Shown one piece after another: positions 1 through 6,875 of a stretch of DNA of 7,076 nucleotides (its first letter is position 1; each line of letters starts with the position of its first letter). A model generated the notes under the pieces. It worked only from the letters and a program-made list of their open reading frames with translations, searched no databases and was not told the DNA's origin. The position numbers were made by a program, and so were the translations under genes. Origin of the DNA: Ignavibacteriales bacterium. GTDB lineage: Bacteria > Bacteroidota > Ignavibacteria > Ignavibacteriales > Ignavibacteriaceae. Location: assembly GCA_027349615.1 (NCBI GenBank), contig DAIEML010000123.1, forward strand, positions 1-7,076, in the 5' to 3' direction.

Positions 1-1441
1 TTTTTTGTGCTTCAATAGTTTTTTCTTTGAGTATTTCGAGATCGTGAAATATTTTTTGTTTGTACTTTGAACCGGCATCGCTCATCGTCTTATCGAACTC
101 GAAAAGTTTTTCTTTAAGCTGATCTAATACAACTTCAATGTGGTTAGAAGCATTATTAAAAATTTCATCGACTGAAGTTTTGGAAATTGAATCCATTATT
201 TTTTGTTTAAGCTTTTCAGGATCATGGAACAATTCACTTAAATTGATATCAAATTTTTCAATTATTGATGCAATATTCTTTTCTATGATTGTTGCTGACG
301 ATCGAGGATAAACAATAGGCGATTCAATTTTGTAAAAATCATAAAGCGGCATAACCTGAGCGAAGTAAGAAATTTCGCTTGGCCCGCCGACGTAAAAAGA
401 TGTTGGCAAAATATAATCCTGGCAGATTGGTCTAAGCAAAACATTTGGACTGAAACTTCCAGGTTCTGATTCAATTAAAGAAAGCAATTCTTCAAGTGTA
501 AATTTTCTTCTTTTTCTTTTTAGCCGGAATTCATTTTCTACTGGTTCAATTAAATATCTTCCTTCCTCATTGCTGTAAAAAAGATTTATTGGCCGCACTT
601 TTACCTGCGCATGATAAACTTCTTCAAGCTTTGCGCTTGTAGAAACAAGTTTTTCTGTATGAATTCTAAAATCAACAATTTCTTTTTTGAAAATTGGTTT
701 GAGAAGTTCTTTTATTTTTGAATCTTGCGGATCAAAAATTACAAGCCCGTATTGATCAAACAGCCAGAATATCAATTCTCTGAAAGCTGCTTTGAACGAA
801 GCGCCGGATTTATAGAATGATTTTATTTTTTCTAACAGAGGCGCAGTAAATTCCGTGTTGCGTAAGTTCTTTTCCAATTCTAAATAGAAAGGCTCTAAAG
901 ATTCATTGAACTTTAAATTACCGACACTTCCCTTATTATCCTCATCAATTAATTCTTCGCCGTAGGCAATTTTACTAATTCCATTTGAGTCGCTAATTAA
1001 ATTAATTCCTCTTACCTCATTAAAATCATGGTCATCTCCTTCAAGCCAGAAGATTGGGACAAAATAATATTCATCATATCGTTCCGATAGAAAAGCTGCA
1101 AGTTTTATTGCAGTAATTATTTTATAAAATGTATAAAGCGGACCGCCAAGAATTCCCAATTGTTGTCCTGTTACCACAGCCAAAGTTTTTTTGTCATTTA
1201 ATGAAGAAATATTTTTCTGAGTTTTTGCAGAAGTATTAAAATCAGCATATTGATCTTTTAATGCTGTTGCTAAAGTTTCGCGGGAATGATCATGGGAGTC
1301 AGAAATTTTTTTAAATATTTTTAGATATTCTTCCTTGTCGCGGAAGTTCGTTTTATAAAAATCTTTTACATTATCGAATTCATATAAGTAATCAAGAAAT
1401 AAATTATGATTTCCAGGAATATCACTGAAACTGATATACAT
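1..1441 (-). CDS. bshC: BshC, bacillithiol biosynthesis cysteine-adding enzyme (3' end cut by window edge)
   Basis: BshC performs the last step of bacillithiol synthesis, joining cysteine to glucosaminyl-malate (GlcN-Mal) in the cytoplasm. The product is a low-molecular-weight thiol used against oxidative and electrophile stress. The reading frame is open without a stop from ATG at 1441 to the left edge, giving 480 codons; family members are about 540 residues, so roughly the last 60 are outside the window. Family hallmarks seen: an N-terminus MYISFSDIPG followed by FLDYLYEF, the glycine-rich block TGQQLGILGGPLYTFYK at about residues 91-107, PIFWLEGDDHDF at about 129-140, and LRPICQDYILPTSFYVGGP from about 336, followed by SEISYFAQ. 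The C-terminal 90 visible residues are charged and helical, consistent with the coiled-coil segment of known BshC structures. The start is supported by GGAG (1447-1450 on the complementary strand) five bases upstream. It is transcribed away from the neighbouring cluster. bshA and bshB are not in the window. The identification is firm from the motifs. Confidence 0.95.
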   Translation of the reverse strand, partial: MYISFSDIPGNHNLFLDYLYEFDNVKDFYKTNFRDKEEYLKIFKKISDSHDHSRETLATALKDQYADFNTSAKTQKNISSLNDKKTLAVVTGQQLGILGGPLYTFYKIITAIKLAAFLSERYDEYYFVPIFWLEGDDHDFNEVRGINLISDSNGISKIAYGEELIDEDNKGSVGNLKFNESLEPFYLELEKNLRNTEFTAPLLEKIKSFYKSGASFKAAFRELIFWLFDQYGLVIFDPQDSKIKELLKPIFKKEIVDFRIHTEKLVSTSAKLEEVYHAQVKVRPINLFYSNEEGRYLIEPVENEFRLKRKRRKFTLEELLSLIESEPGSFSPNVLLRPICQDYILPTSFYVGGPSEISYFAQVMPLYDFYKIESPIVYPRSSATIIEKNIASIIEKFDINLSELFHDPEKLKQKIMDSISKTSVDEIFNNASNHIEVVLDQLKEKLFEFDKTMSDAGSKYKQKIFHDLEILKEKTIEAQK

Positions 1442-1471
1442 TGCCACTCCAGTTATTGGGATTTTAATGAT

Positions 1472-1503
1472 CAAAAGTAACAAAAAGAATTTTTGATAAC
1501 AAA
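1472..1503 (-). promoter_or_regulatory. Probable Bacteroidota-type promoter for bshC
   Basis: Read on the minus strand, TTTG (1503-1500) is followed after 20 bases by TACTTTTG (1479-1472). This matches the -33 TTTG and -7 TAnnTTTG pattern of the Bacteroidota primary sigma factor with normal spacing. Transcription would begin near 1465, giving a leader of about 25 bases before the bshC ATG. A small hairpin, CAAAAA-GAA-TTTTTG (1481-1495), lies between the two boxes; its AT-rich stem makes it weak. The match is by eye only, and such boxes arise by chance in AT-rich DNA. Confidence 0.5.
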
Positions 1504-1636
1504 AATATTGGATCAATAACTGATGTGAATCGGTAGATTTTGAGTCGTTGTCATCACAGTATATTTAAAAACTTTTGCTAACAAATTGAAATCAAATTAT
1601 ATCTTCTAGAAAATTATAGGTTATTTAAAATATATT

Positions 1637-1671
1637 TTTAAAGAAATTTATTCTAATATATCTTAGGTTTG
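1637..1671 (+). promoter_or_regulatory. Candidate promoter for the barrel-flippase-glycosyltransferase run
   Basis: TAGGTTTG at 1664-1671 fits the Bacteroidota -7 consensus TAnnTTTG exactly. The best upstream partner is TTTA at 1637-1640, 23 bases away, one base off TTTG and at the long end of usual spacing. A perfect 12-base AT palindrome (1627-1638) overlaps the upstream side. Transcription would begin near 1678, about 24 bases before the ATG at 1702. The -7 element is good and the -33 element weak. Confidence 0.35.
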
Positions 1672-1701
1672 TGTAATCAATCAATAAATTACTGAAGATG
1701 A

Positions 1702-2586
1702 ATGAATCGGAATTTTCTTTTTATCATTATGATGATTTTTGTTTTTGCTCATTTTATTGAACCACAAACCAAAAATAATTTTGAATTTGATTTTCTGCCC
1801 AAAGGATTAAACTTTCTACCATTAAAAGCTGGAATTGACGAAGCAAGAATGGGACTTCTTTATTATACGGCAAACTCAAATCTTAAAGTTGATATCGGAA
1901 ATTCTGTGGATGTATTAGGTTTTGATTTCCCATCATCCAAAAGCAGAATTACAGTTGGTGCTGAATTTATGGCGTATGCTTATGTCACTTCGTATTTAGC
2001 TTACAGACTTCAGATTGATGCGGTTGATGGATTCTTTGGCGGAAATGCAACTTATTCTAAACAACTTGAAGGCGGCAGATTTGTTACGCGGTTTCGGTAC
2101 ATTCACAGCAGCGCTCATTTAGTTGATGGACATTGGGATAATTATACTGGGCAATGGATAAATAATGAAATACCGGTTGCTTATGGAAATAATTATGCGG
2201 AATTATTATTTGCGAAAGAAGATAATTTTGCTTTCAGCTTTCTTCGATATTACGGCGGACTTTCTGTTTCTACCGGAAAGAAAACCGGGAATAGAGAATT
2301 AAAAAGATTTTTGTACAAAGCAGGAGTAGAATATTCTTTCCCAAATTTATTCGGTAAAGTTTTTGATAAAGATGAAAATATTTTTTTTGCTGCTAACTTT
2401 GATTTGAAAGGAATCCCGCAATATATTATCAATCAAAATTATTTAATTGGAATTAAATTTGGATATTGGCAAAGTAAAGGTGTTGTTTTGTACGCTTCGT
2501 ATTATAATGGCGGAGATGTGTTCAATCAATATTTTAATTTAAGAGTATCAAGATTTGGATTAGGATTTATGTTTGATTTTATTTGA
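1702..2586 (+). CDS. Secreted outer-membrane beta-barrel protein, probable DUF1207 type
   Basis: The 294-residue product begins with a short positively charged N-terminus (MNRN) and a hydrophobic stretch at residues 5-18, typical of a Sec signal peptide, so it is exported. The mature part alternates polar and aromatic/hydrophobic residues and is rich in Tyr, Phe and Gly. It ends in strand-like segments (about 277-293) closing with FGLGFMFDF, as in outer-membrane barrels. Blocks recall the DUF1207 family: FLPLKA (38-43) near the N-terminus, RFRYIHSSAHLVD (130-142, compare the family's R-x-Y-H-x-SSHLGDE) and FLRYYGG (180-186). The family has no established biochemical role. The start ATG is preceded by GAAGATGA, a weak ribosome site; another ATG at 1698 is out of frame. 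It is the first gene of a same-strand run, 34 bases ahead of the flippase-like gene, suggesting co-transcription. The barrel character is likely; the family name is my recollection of its motifs and less certain. Confidence 0.65.
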   Translation: MNRNFLFIIMMIFVFAHFIEPQTKNNFEFDFLPKGLNFLPLKAGIDEARMGLLYYTANSNLKVDIGNSVDVLGFDFPSSKSRITVGAEFMAYAYVTSYLAYRLQIDAVDGFFGGNATYSKQLEGGRFVTRFRYIHSSAHLVDGHWDNYTGQWINNEIPVAYGNNYAELLFAKEDNFAFSFLRYYGGLSVSTGKKTGNRELKRFLYKAGVEYSFPNLFGKVFDKDENIFFAANFDLKGIPQYIINQNYLIGIKFGYWQSKGVVLYASYYNGGDVFNQYFNLRVSRFGLGFMFDFI

Positions 2587-2620
2587 AATAAATAATTATT
2601 AAACTAATGATAAAGAATAA

Positions 2621-3604
2621 ATGGCTTCTAGTTTTTTTAATACAAATACTTTAAAACTTGAATCAAGCAAAAAGATATATTTTGTTTTATTAAAAATATT
2701 TTTTGGCGTTGGATTGTTGTGGTTTATAATTTCTAAAATAAAACCATCGGAACTAATTAATTCTATAAGTCATGCAAATTTAATCTATATAATTGCTTCA
2801 ATATCTCTGTTAATATTCAATTTATTTTTCCAGTATAAAAAATGGCAATTAACTTGTACTTGCTTGTTAGCTGAAAATGATAAGAAGAAAGTATTATATT
2901 CATTATTTTTTGGTATTGTCGGCGGATCCTTTACTCCCGTACGAGCCGGTGAATATTTTGGAAGATCAATTGAATTTAAGCATAAACCATTTATCGAAGT
3001 TTCAGCAGCTACATTAATAGATAAATTATTTTTATTAGTTGTCATTACTTTCGCCGGATCCGTTTCTAGTGTAATTTTTCTTAATGTTTATTACAATATT
3101 ACATTTTACATAACTTTAAGTTTGTTCGTAGTAATATTTGTATTTTATTATTTGCTTATCCTAATCGTATTAAGTGAAAAATTCTGGAATATTTTATCAC
3201 TTAATTCTTTTAAATCAACTATAAGATTAAAACCATTTATAGAAAGATTAAAAATTATCAAGCAGCTAGATAAGCAGTACTCAGCAAAAATGATTATGTG
3301 GTCTTTACTTCTCTACATTTGTTATACTTTCCAATTTGCACTTTTAGTAGCGGGATTTACAAATCACCCTAGACTTTTCCATTTTTTTTGGGCGGGAAAT
3401 CTTATGATGTTTGCAAAAACAATTATTCCCTCGTTTACGTTTGCAGAAATTGGAATAAGAGAAGGGGCTGCAATTTTTTTCTTAACAAAAATGGGTGAGA
3501 CTAGTTCGGCGGCGTTTAGTGCATCAATCTTTCTGCTAATTATAAATATTTTGATTCCTTCAGTAATTGGTTTGTTTTTACTTATCAAAAAGAATAATGC
3601 TTGA
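2621..3604 (+). CDS. Flippase-like integral membrane protein (lysylphosphatidylglycerol synthase TM-region family)
   Basis: The 327-residue product is an inner-membrane protein with about seven or eight hydrophobic segments (roughly residues 20-38, 52-71, 90-104, 128-152, 158-184, 224-245, 252-270, 296-323). It matches the lysylphosphatidylglycerol synthase transmembrane region family (the MprF flippase domain; also AglD and YbhN relatives). Typical blocks are GGSFTPVRAGEYFGRS (101-116), DKLFLL (134-139) and the late IPSF..AEIGIREGA (269-283), the counterpart of the family's P-x-GlGvREg motif. It lacks the cytoplasmic aminoacyl-transferase domain of full MprF, so it would move or help assemble a lipid rather than aminoacylate one. 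Stand-alone members often sit beside glycosyltransferases, as here: the next gene starts inside its last codons. The start ATG lies in an A-rich context (AAGAATAA) without a Shine-Dalgarno match. Family assignment is strong; the transported lipid is unknown. Confidence 0.85.
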   Translation: MASSFFNTNTLKLESSKKIYFVLLKIFFGVGLLWFIISKIKPSELINSISHANLIYIIASISLLIFNLFFQYKKWQLTCTCLLAENDKKKVLYSLFFGIVGGSFTPVRAGEYFGRSIEFKHKPFIEVSAATLIDKLFLLVVITFAGSVSSVIFLNVYYNITFYITLSLFVVIFVFYYLLILIVLSEKFWNILSLNSFKSTIRLKPFIERLKIIKQLDKQYSAKMIMWSLLLYICYTFQFALLVAGFTNHPRLFHFFWAGNLMMFAKTIIPSFTFAEIGIREGAAIFFLTKMGETSSAAFSASIFLLIINILIPSVIGLFLLIKKNNA

Positions 3605-4733
3605 AATATTTCTAATCTTACTATCATTTATTTTATTGATTTTTTATTTGTATTTCTTGTGGGGAATTTTAAAAGGACTAAAAAAGTTAAGTTGTCAAAA
3701 GTCCAATAATTTGCCAAAGGAATTTATCTCAATCATTATTCCATTCAGAAATGAAACGAAAAATATTTTGATGAGTTTAAAAAGTATTGAAGGACAAAAC
3801 TATCCAAAAGATAAATTTGAAGTAATTTATGTAAATGATAATTCGGAAGATGACTCATTAAATAAATTGATAAATGCAAAAAAATCAGACAATGTAAATG
3901 TAATTTCAGTCCCGAATGAACTTCTATCAAATGCACATAAAAAAAAGGCTGTTAGTTATGCGATTGAAAAATCGAAGGGTGAAATAATTGTCACCACTGA
4001 TGCAGATTGCAAACACAACTCACTTTGGCTTAAATCTTTGCTGCAAACATTTGAAGATGAAACGGGATTTGTATCAGGTCCGGTTGAATTTATAGATGAA
4101 CAAGGAATATTTAGCAAACTTCAGAAATTAGAATTTGCAGGATTGATTTTTGCAGGTGCTGGATTAATCGGAAATGGCAAACCAATTATTTGCAACGCAG
4201 CTAATCTAGCATATAGAAAATCATTATATGAAAAAGTGAATGGATTTAAAGATCATCTTAATCTTTCTTCAGGCGATGATGAGTTATTGATGCAGAAGAT
4301 TTGGAAGGAAACTGATTTTAGCATTAAGTTCTGTTTGAATAAAGAAGCAATAGTACTGACTGATGCCAATGAAACTGTTAGAAAATTTTATGATCAAAGA
4401 AAAAGATGGGCAAGCAAAGGATTATTTTATGCTGATAAAATTTTAGTCGTAAAGTTAATTCTAATATTTCTTTTTTATTTAAGTTTACTCATACTGCCAA
4501 TAGCTGCTATAGCGTTTTCAATAAATTTTTTATTCCTATTTATATTTAATTTTTTAACCAAAATTATTTTTGAATATAAAATCATGAAAAAAGGAACTGA
4601 ACTTCTTTATGGAAAAGATTTATTGAAATATTTGTTTGCAGCGGAAGTGTTTCAAATACCTTATATTGTTTTAGCTGGCGTCGCAGGTCTGTTTGGGAAT
4701 TATAAATGGAAAGGGAGAAAACTTAAACGGTAA
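3597..4733 (+). CDS. Membrane-anchored family 2 glycosyltransferase
   Basis: This enzyme would transfer a sugar from a nucleotide-sugar donor at the cytoplasmic face of the inner membrane. From ATG 3597 the product is 378 residues. An N-terminal membrane segment (about 2-25) precedes a GT-A catalytic domain: FISIIIPFRNE (43-53), EVIYVNDNSEDDS (75-87), the metal-binding DAD (Asp135, Asp137 in TTDADC), the acceptor-side GDDE (226-229) and QRKRW (267-271), the Q-x-x-R-W motif of processive-type GT2 enzymes. Two to four membrane segments follow (about 285-325 and 346-366). All key residues are present. The frame can be extended to a TTG at 3567, but this would overlap the flippase gene by 38 bases; ATG 3597 overlaps it by only 8 bases, a common translational-coupling arrangement, and puts the hydrophobic anchor at the N-terminus, so I prefer it. 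Acceptor and sugar cannot be told; a polysaccharide, glycolipid or polyprenyl-linked sugar are all possible. Confidence 0.9.
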   Translation: MLEIFLILLSFILLIFYLYFLWGILKGLKKLSCQKSNNLPKEFISIIIPFRNETKNILMSLKSIEGQNYPKDKFEVIYVNDNSEDDSLNKLINAKKSDNVNVISVPNELLSNAHKKKAVSYAIEKSKGEIIVTTDADCKHNSLWLKSLLQTFEDETGFVSGPVEFIDEQGIFSKLQKLEFAGLIFAGAGLIGNGKPIICNAANLAYRKSLYEKVNGFKDHLNLSSGDDELLMQKIWKETDFSIKFCLNKEAIVLTDANETVRKFYDQRKRWASKGLFYADKILVVKLILIFLFYLSLLILPIAAIAFSINFLFLFIFNFLTKIIFEYKIMKKGTELLYGKDLLKYLFAAEVFQIPYIVLAGVAGLFGNYKWKGRKLKR

Positions 4734-4901
4734 TTAGCTTGAAGATTGTACTTTTAAGAATAAGGATTAAAAAAATTATCAGAATCAATCCAAAAATTTA
4801 AAAAAAATAAAATAAGCTACAATCTTTTTTCCCAACATAGGATTAATTTTCAGTGACGTATATTTGAAATTCTCTAACAAATTTTTTTTGAATGATATTT
4901 T
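4734..4901 (+). other. AT-rich intergenic region upstream of uup
   Basis: This 168-base spacer carries no open frame of note. AAGATTGTA (4742-4750) and its reverse complement TACAATCTT (4818-4826) could pair across a 67-base loop, and the second arm runs into a T-tract ending at 4830. This could be a weak terminator for the preceding run, but the stem is only nine mostly A/T pairs, so chance is as likely. No GC-rich terminator hairpin is visible. Confidence 0.3.
4859..4866 (+). promoter_or_regulatory. Possible -7 promoter element for uup
   Basis: TATATTTG fits the Bacteroidota TAnnTTTG box, and a start near 4873 would leave about 29 bases of leader before the ATG at 4902. No TTTG-like -33 box stands at the usual 17-23 base distance; the nearest T-rich tract ends at 4830, which is too far. 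The call rests on one element and its position. Confidence 0.3.
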
Positions 4902-6782
4902 ATGTCGAATAATGTAAATCCGGTAATATTATCAGCACTCGATTTGGAAGTTAGATTCGGTGAACAGATTATTTTAGATAAAGCATCACTTAGTATTCAT
5001 GAAGGGGACAGAATAGGATTAGTTGGAAGAAATGGAGCCGGGAAATCCACTTTTTTAAAAATCATTTCAGGTTTAATACAGCCGGATGCTGGCGAAATTG
5101 CAAGGAAGAAAAATCTTGTAGTCGGTTTTTTGTCGCAAGAATTTACTTTGAATGAATCAAAAAATGTTTATGAAAATGTCCTTTCAGGTGCGCAAAGAGA
5201 ATTGGATATTATTAAAGAATACGAACAGATGCCGTTTGATTCTCACCAAAAGCATCATTTAGAAGAAAAAATTTTGATGATGGACTCTTGGAATCTTGAA
5301 AAACGAATTAAGATATTAATTCAATCACTTGATGCACCAGAAGCAAACAGAGAAATTTTAACGTTATCCGGTGGTGAAAAAAGGAGAGTTGCACTTTGCC
5401 GCGCTTTAATTTCAAAACCGGATCTACTTATTCTTGATGAACCGACAAATCACCTTGATACCAAGTCAATTGAATGGCTTGAAGAATTTTTAGCCGGATA
5501 CAACGGGACATGCATTTTTGTTACTCATGATCGTTACTTTCTTGATAAAATTGCAAACAGAATTGTTGAACTCTCTTCAGGTACATTTTTTTCTCATCAA
5601 GGAAATTATACTGACTACTTAATAAATAAAACTGAGAGGCAAGTAGTTAAAGAAGTTGAAGAACGCAAGCGCCAGCTTTTTCTTAAACGGGAACTTGAGT
5701 GGATAAGACGTGGCCCACGGGCAAGGAGAACAAAAGCCAAAAGCAGGCTTGATAATTATTATGAAATAGCTTCTCATGATAATGTTCAGAAAGAAGTTGA
5801 TGTAGAATTAATAATTCCACCAGCAGAAAGATTAGGGAAAAAAGTTATCGAACTGAAAAATGTTGGGATTAAATTAGGTAATAGAATTTTGTTCAACGGA
5901 TTTAATTACATTTTTGAACCTGGAAGAAAAATTGGAGTTGTCGGACAGAATGGTGCAGGTAAGACAACCTTATTGAAAATAATTTTAGGTGAACTATCTC
6001 CATCCTTCGGAAAAATTGAAGTCGGAGAAACTACTGAATTCAATTATGTTGATCAGGCAAGACTTCTACTTAATGATGAAGATACTGTTGTAAAATCGAT
6101 TGGAGAAGGAAGTGAGATCGTAAAGTTTGGAAAACAACAATTAAGTATTTGGACATATTTAAGGAGATTTCTTTTTACTGATGACAGAATTAATACTTTA
6201 GTTGGTAGACTTTCCGGAGGAGAAAAAAGTAGACTTACGTTAGCAAAAATTTTAACAAACGGCGGAAATTTCCTTTTGCTGGATGAACCAACAAATGATC
6301 TTGATCTTCCAACATTAAGAATTCTTGAAGAAGCGCTTATAGCTTTTGAAGGTTGTGTAGTAGTTGTTAGTCACGATCGATATTTCTTGAATAGAGTGTG
6401 CGATGGAATTTTAGCATTAGAAGGAAATGGAGAAATATATTTTAGCGAGGGAGATTATAATTATTATATTGAGAAAAGGAAACTACGAATTACGGTCAAT
6501 GAAATTACAAAGCCAAAAGAAAAGAAAGAAGATAATCGAGTTAAGCAAAAATCAAAAAAGCTAAGTTATAAAGATGCATTAGAACTTGAACAGATAGAAG
6601 AAAAAATAATTTCTGCCGAAGCAGAAGTTGAAAGGATAGAAAAGATTTTTGTCTCTTCGGATTTTTATGAGAAGTATGCTGTTCAAACAAAAGAGTTGAA
6701 CCAACAACTGTATGAAGCGAAAGAGAAAGTGAAAAAACTTTACGATCGATGGGATGAACTTGAAAGAAAAAAAATGGATTGA
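4902..6782 (+). CDS. uup: ABC-F family ATPase, Uup type
   Basis: A soluble 626-residue protein with two ABC ATPase domains in one chain and no membrane segment. ABC-F proteins act on the ribosome; Uup in E. coli is also linked to ribosome assembly and to suppressing precise transposon excision. Domain 1: Walker A GRNGAGKST (42-50), signature LSGGEKRR (155-162), Walker B LLILDE with catalytic Glu180, switch His209. Domain 2: Walker A GQNGAGKTT (348-356), signature LSGGEKSR (437-444), Walker B FLLLDE with Glu462, His491. The linker (about 241-300) holds EWIRRGPRARRTKAKSRL, the basic P-site-tRNA-interaction segment as found in Uup rather than EttA. The C-terminal region from KKLSYKDALELEQIEEKI (from 552) to the end is the charged coiled-coil domain of Uup, with the family's DFYE and RWDELE. 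All catalytic residues are intact, so it should be active. It stands alone, 168 bases after the glycosyltransferase, probably with its own promoter. Close alternatives are other ABC-F subfamilies, including antibiotic-resistance ones, but linker and tail favour Uup. Confidence 0.93.
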   Translation: MSNNVNPVILSALDLEVRFGEQIILDKASLSIHEGDRIGLVGRNGAGKSTFLKIISGLIQPDAGEIARKKNLVVGFLSQEFTLNESKNVYENVLSGAQRELDIIKEYEQMPFDSHQKHHLEEKILMMDSWNLEKRIKILIQSLDAPEANREILTLSGGEKRRVALCRALISKPDLLILDEPTNHLDTKSIEWLEEFLAGYNGTCIFVTHDRYFLDKIANRIVELSSGTFFSHQGNYTDYLINKTERQVVKEVEERKRQLFLKRELEWIRRGPRARRTKAKSRLDNYYEIASHDNVQKEVDVELIIPPAERLGKKVIELKNVGIKLGNRILFNGFNYIFEPGRKIGVVGQNGAGKTTLLKIILGELSPSFGKIEVGETTEFNYVDQARLLLNDEDTVVKSIGEGSEIVKFGKQQLSIWTYLRRFLFTDDRINTLVGRLSGGEKSRLTLAKILTNGGNFLLLDEPTNDLDLPTLRILEEALIAFEGCVVVVSHDRYFLNRVCDGILALEGNGEIYFSEGDYNYYIEKRKLRITVNEITKPKEKKEDNRVKQKSKKLSYKDALELEQIEEKIISAEAEVERIEKIFVSSDFYEKYAVQTKELNQQLYEAKEKVKKLYDRWDELERKKMD

Positions 6783-6875
6783 TGGTGTGAGAATAATGAC
6801 AATCTTGTAGATTAAATTATTAATTCTTGTAGCCGAAAAGAAATGGATCAATTGAGTTCAAAAATTAGAAATAAT
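6783..6875. other. Convergent spacer between uup and the LacI-type gene
   Basis: Ninety-three bases between two genes that end toward each other. It contains a five-pair hairpin AATCT-TGT-AGATT (6801-6813) and two copies of TCTTGTAG (6803-6810 and 6825-6832). Neither makes a convincing intrinsic terminator: the stem is short and AT-rich and no T-tract follows directly. Confidence 0.35.

Larger units (their letters stand above)
1442..1701. other. Divergent intergenic region between bshC and the three-gene run
   Basis: This 260-base AT-rich spacer separates two divergent transcription units. Apart from the two candidate promoters and the small hairpin at 1481-1495 I see nothing coded here: no open frame with family resemblance, no tRNA and no recognisable riboswitch. 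Confidence 0.6.

Noticed and set aside
283..474. Plus/minus overlap: a 63-codon minus-strand frame inside bshC
   Set aside because: It lies in another frame within the strongly supported bshC coding sequence and shows no family resemblance.
2250..2432. Minus-strand frame of 60 codons opposite the barrel gene
   Set aside because: Antisense shadow of a real gene with no recognisable features.
2785..3045. Minus-strand frame of 86 codons opposite the flippase-like gene
   Set aside because: Antisense shadow; composition mirrors the AT-rich hydrophobic codons of the real gene.
3364..3627. Minus-strand frame of 87 codons across the flippase/glycosyltransferase junction
   Set aside because: Antisense to two well-supported genes with no family motif.
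3745..3936. Minus-strand frame of 63 codons opposite the glycosyltransferase
   Set aside because: Antisense shadow; no supporting start site or motif.
4902..6782. ABC-F antibiotic-resistance protein
   Set aside because: The linker EWIRRGPRARRTKAKSRL and the C-terminal coiled coil fit housekeeping Uup; resistance-type ABC-F proteins have a different, longer linker.
6801..6813. Hairpin AATCT-TGT-AGATT as a terminator for uup
   Set aside because: Five weak pairs without a following T-tract; too little to call a terminator.
6579..6851. Minus-strand frame of 90 codons, Phe-rich, opposite the end of uup
   Set aside because: Phe/Ile runs are the complement of the Lys/Glu-rich coiled coil of uup; not a real membrane protein.
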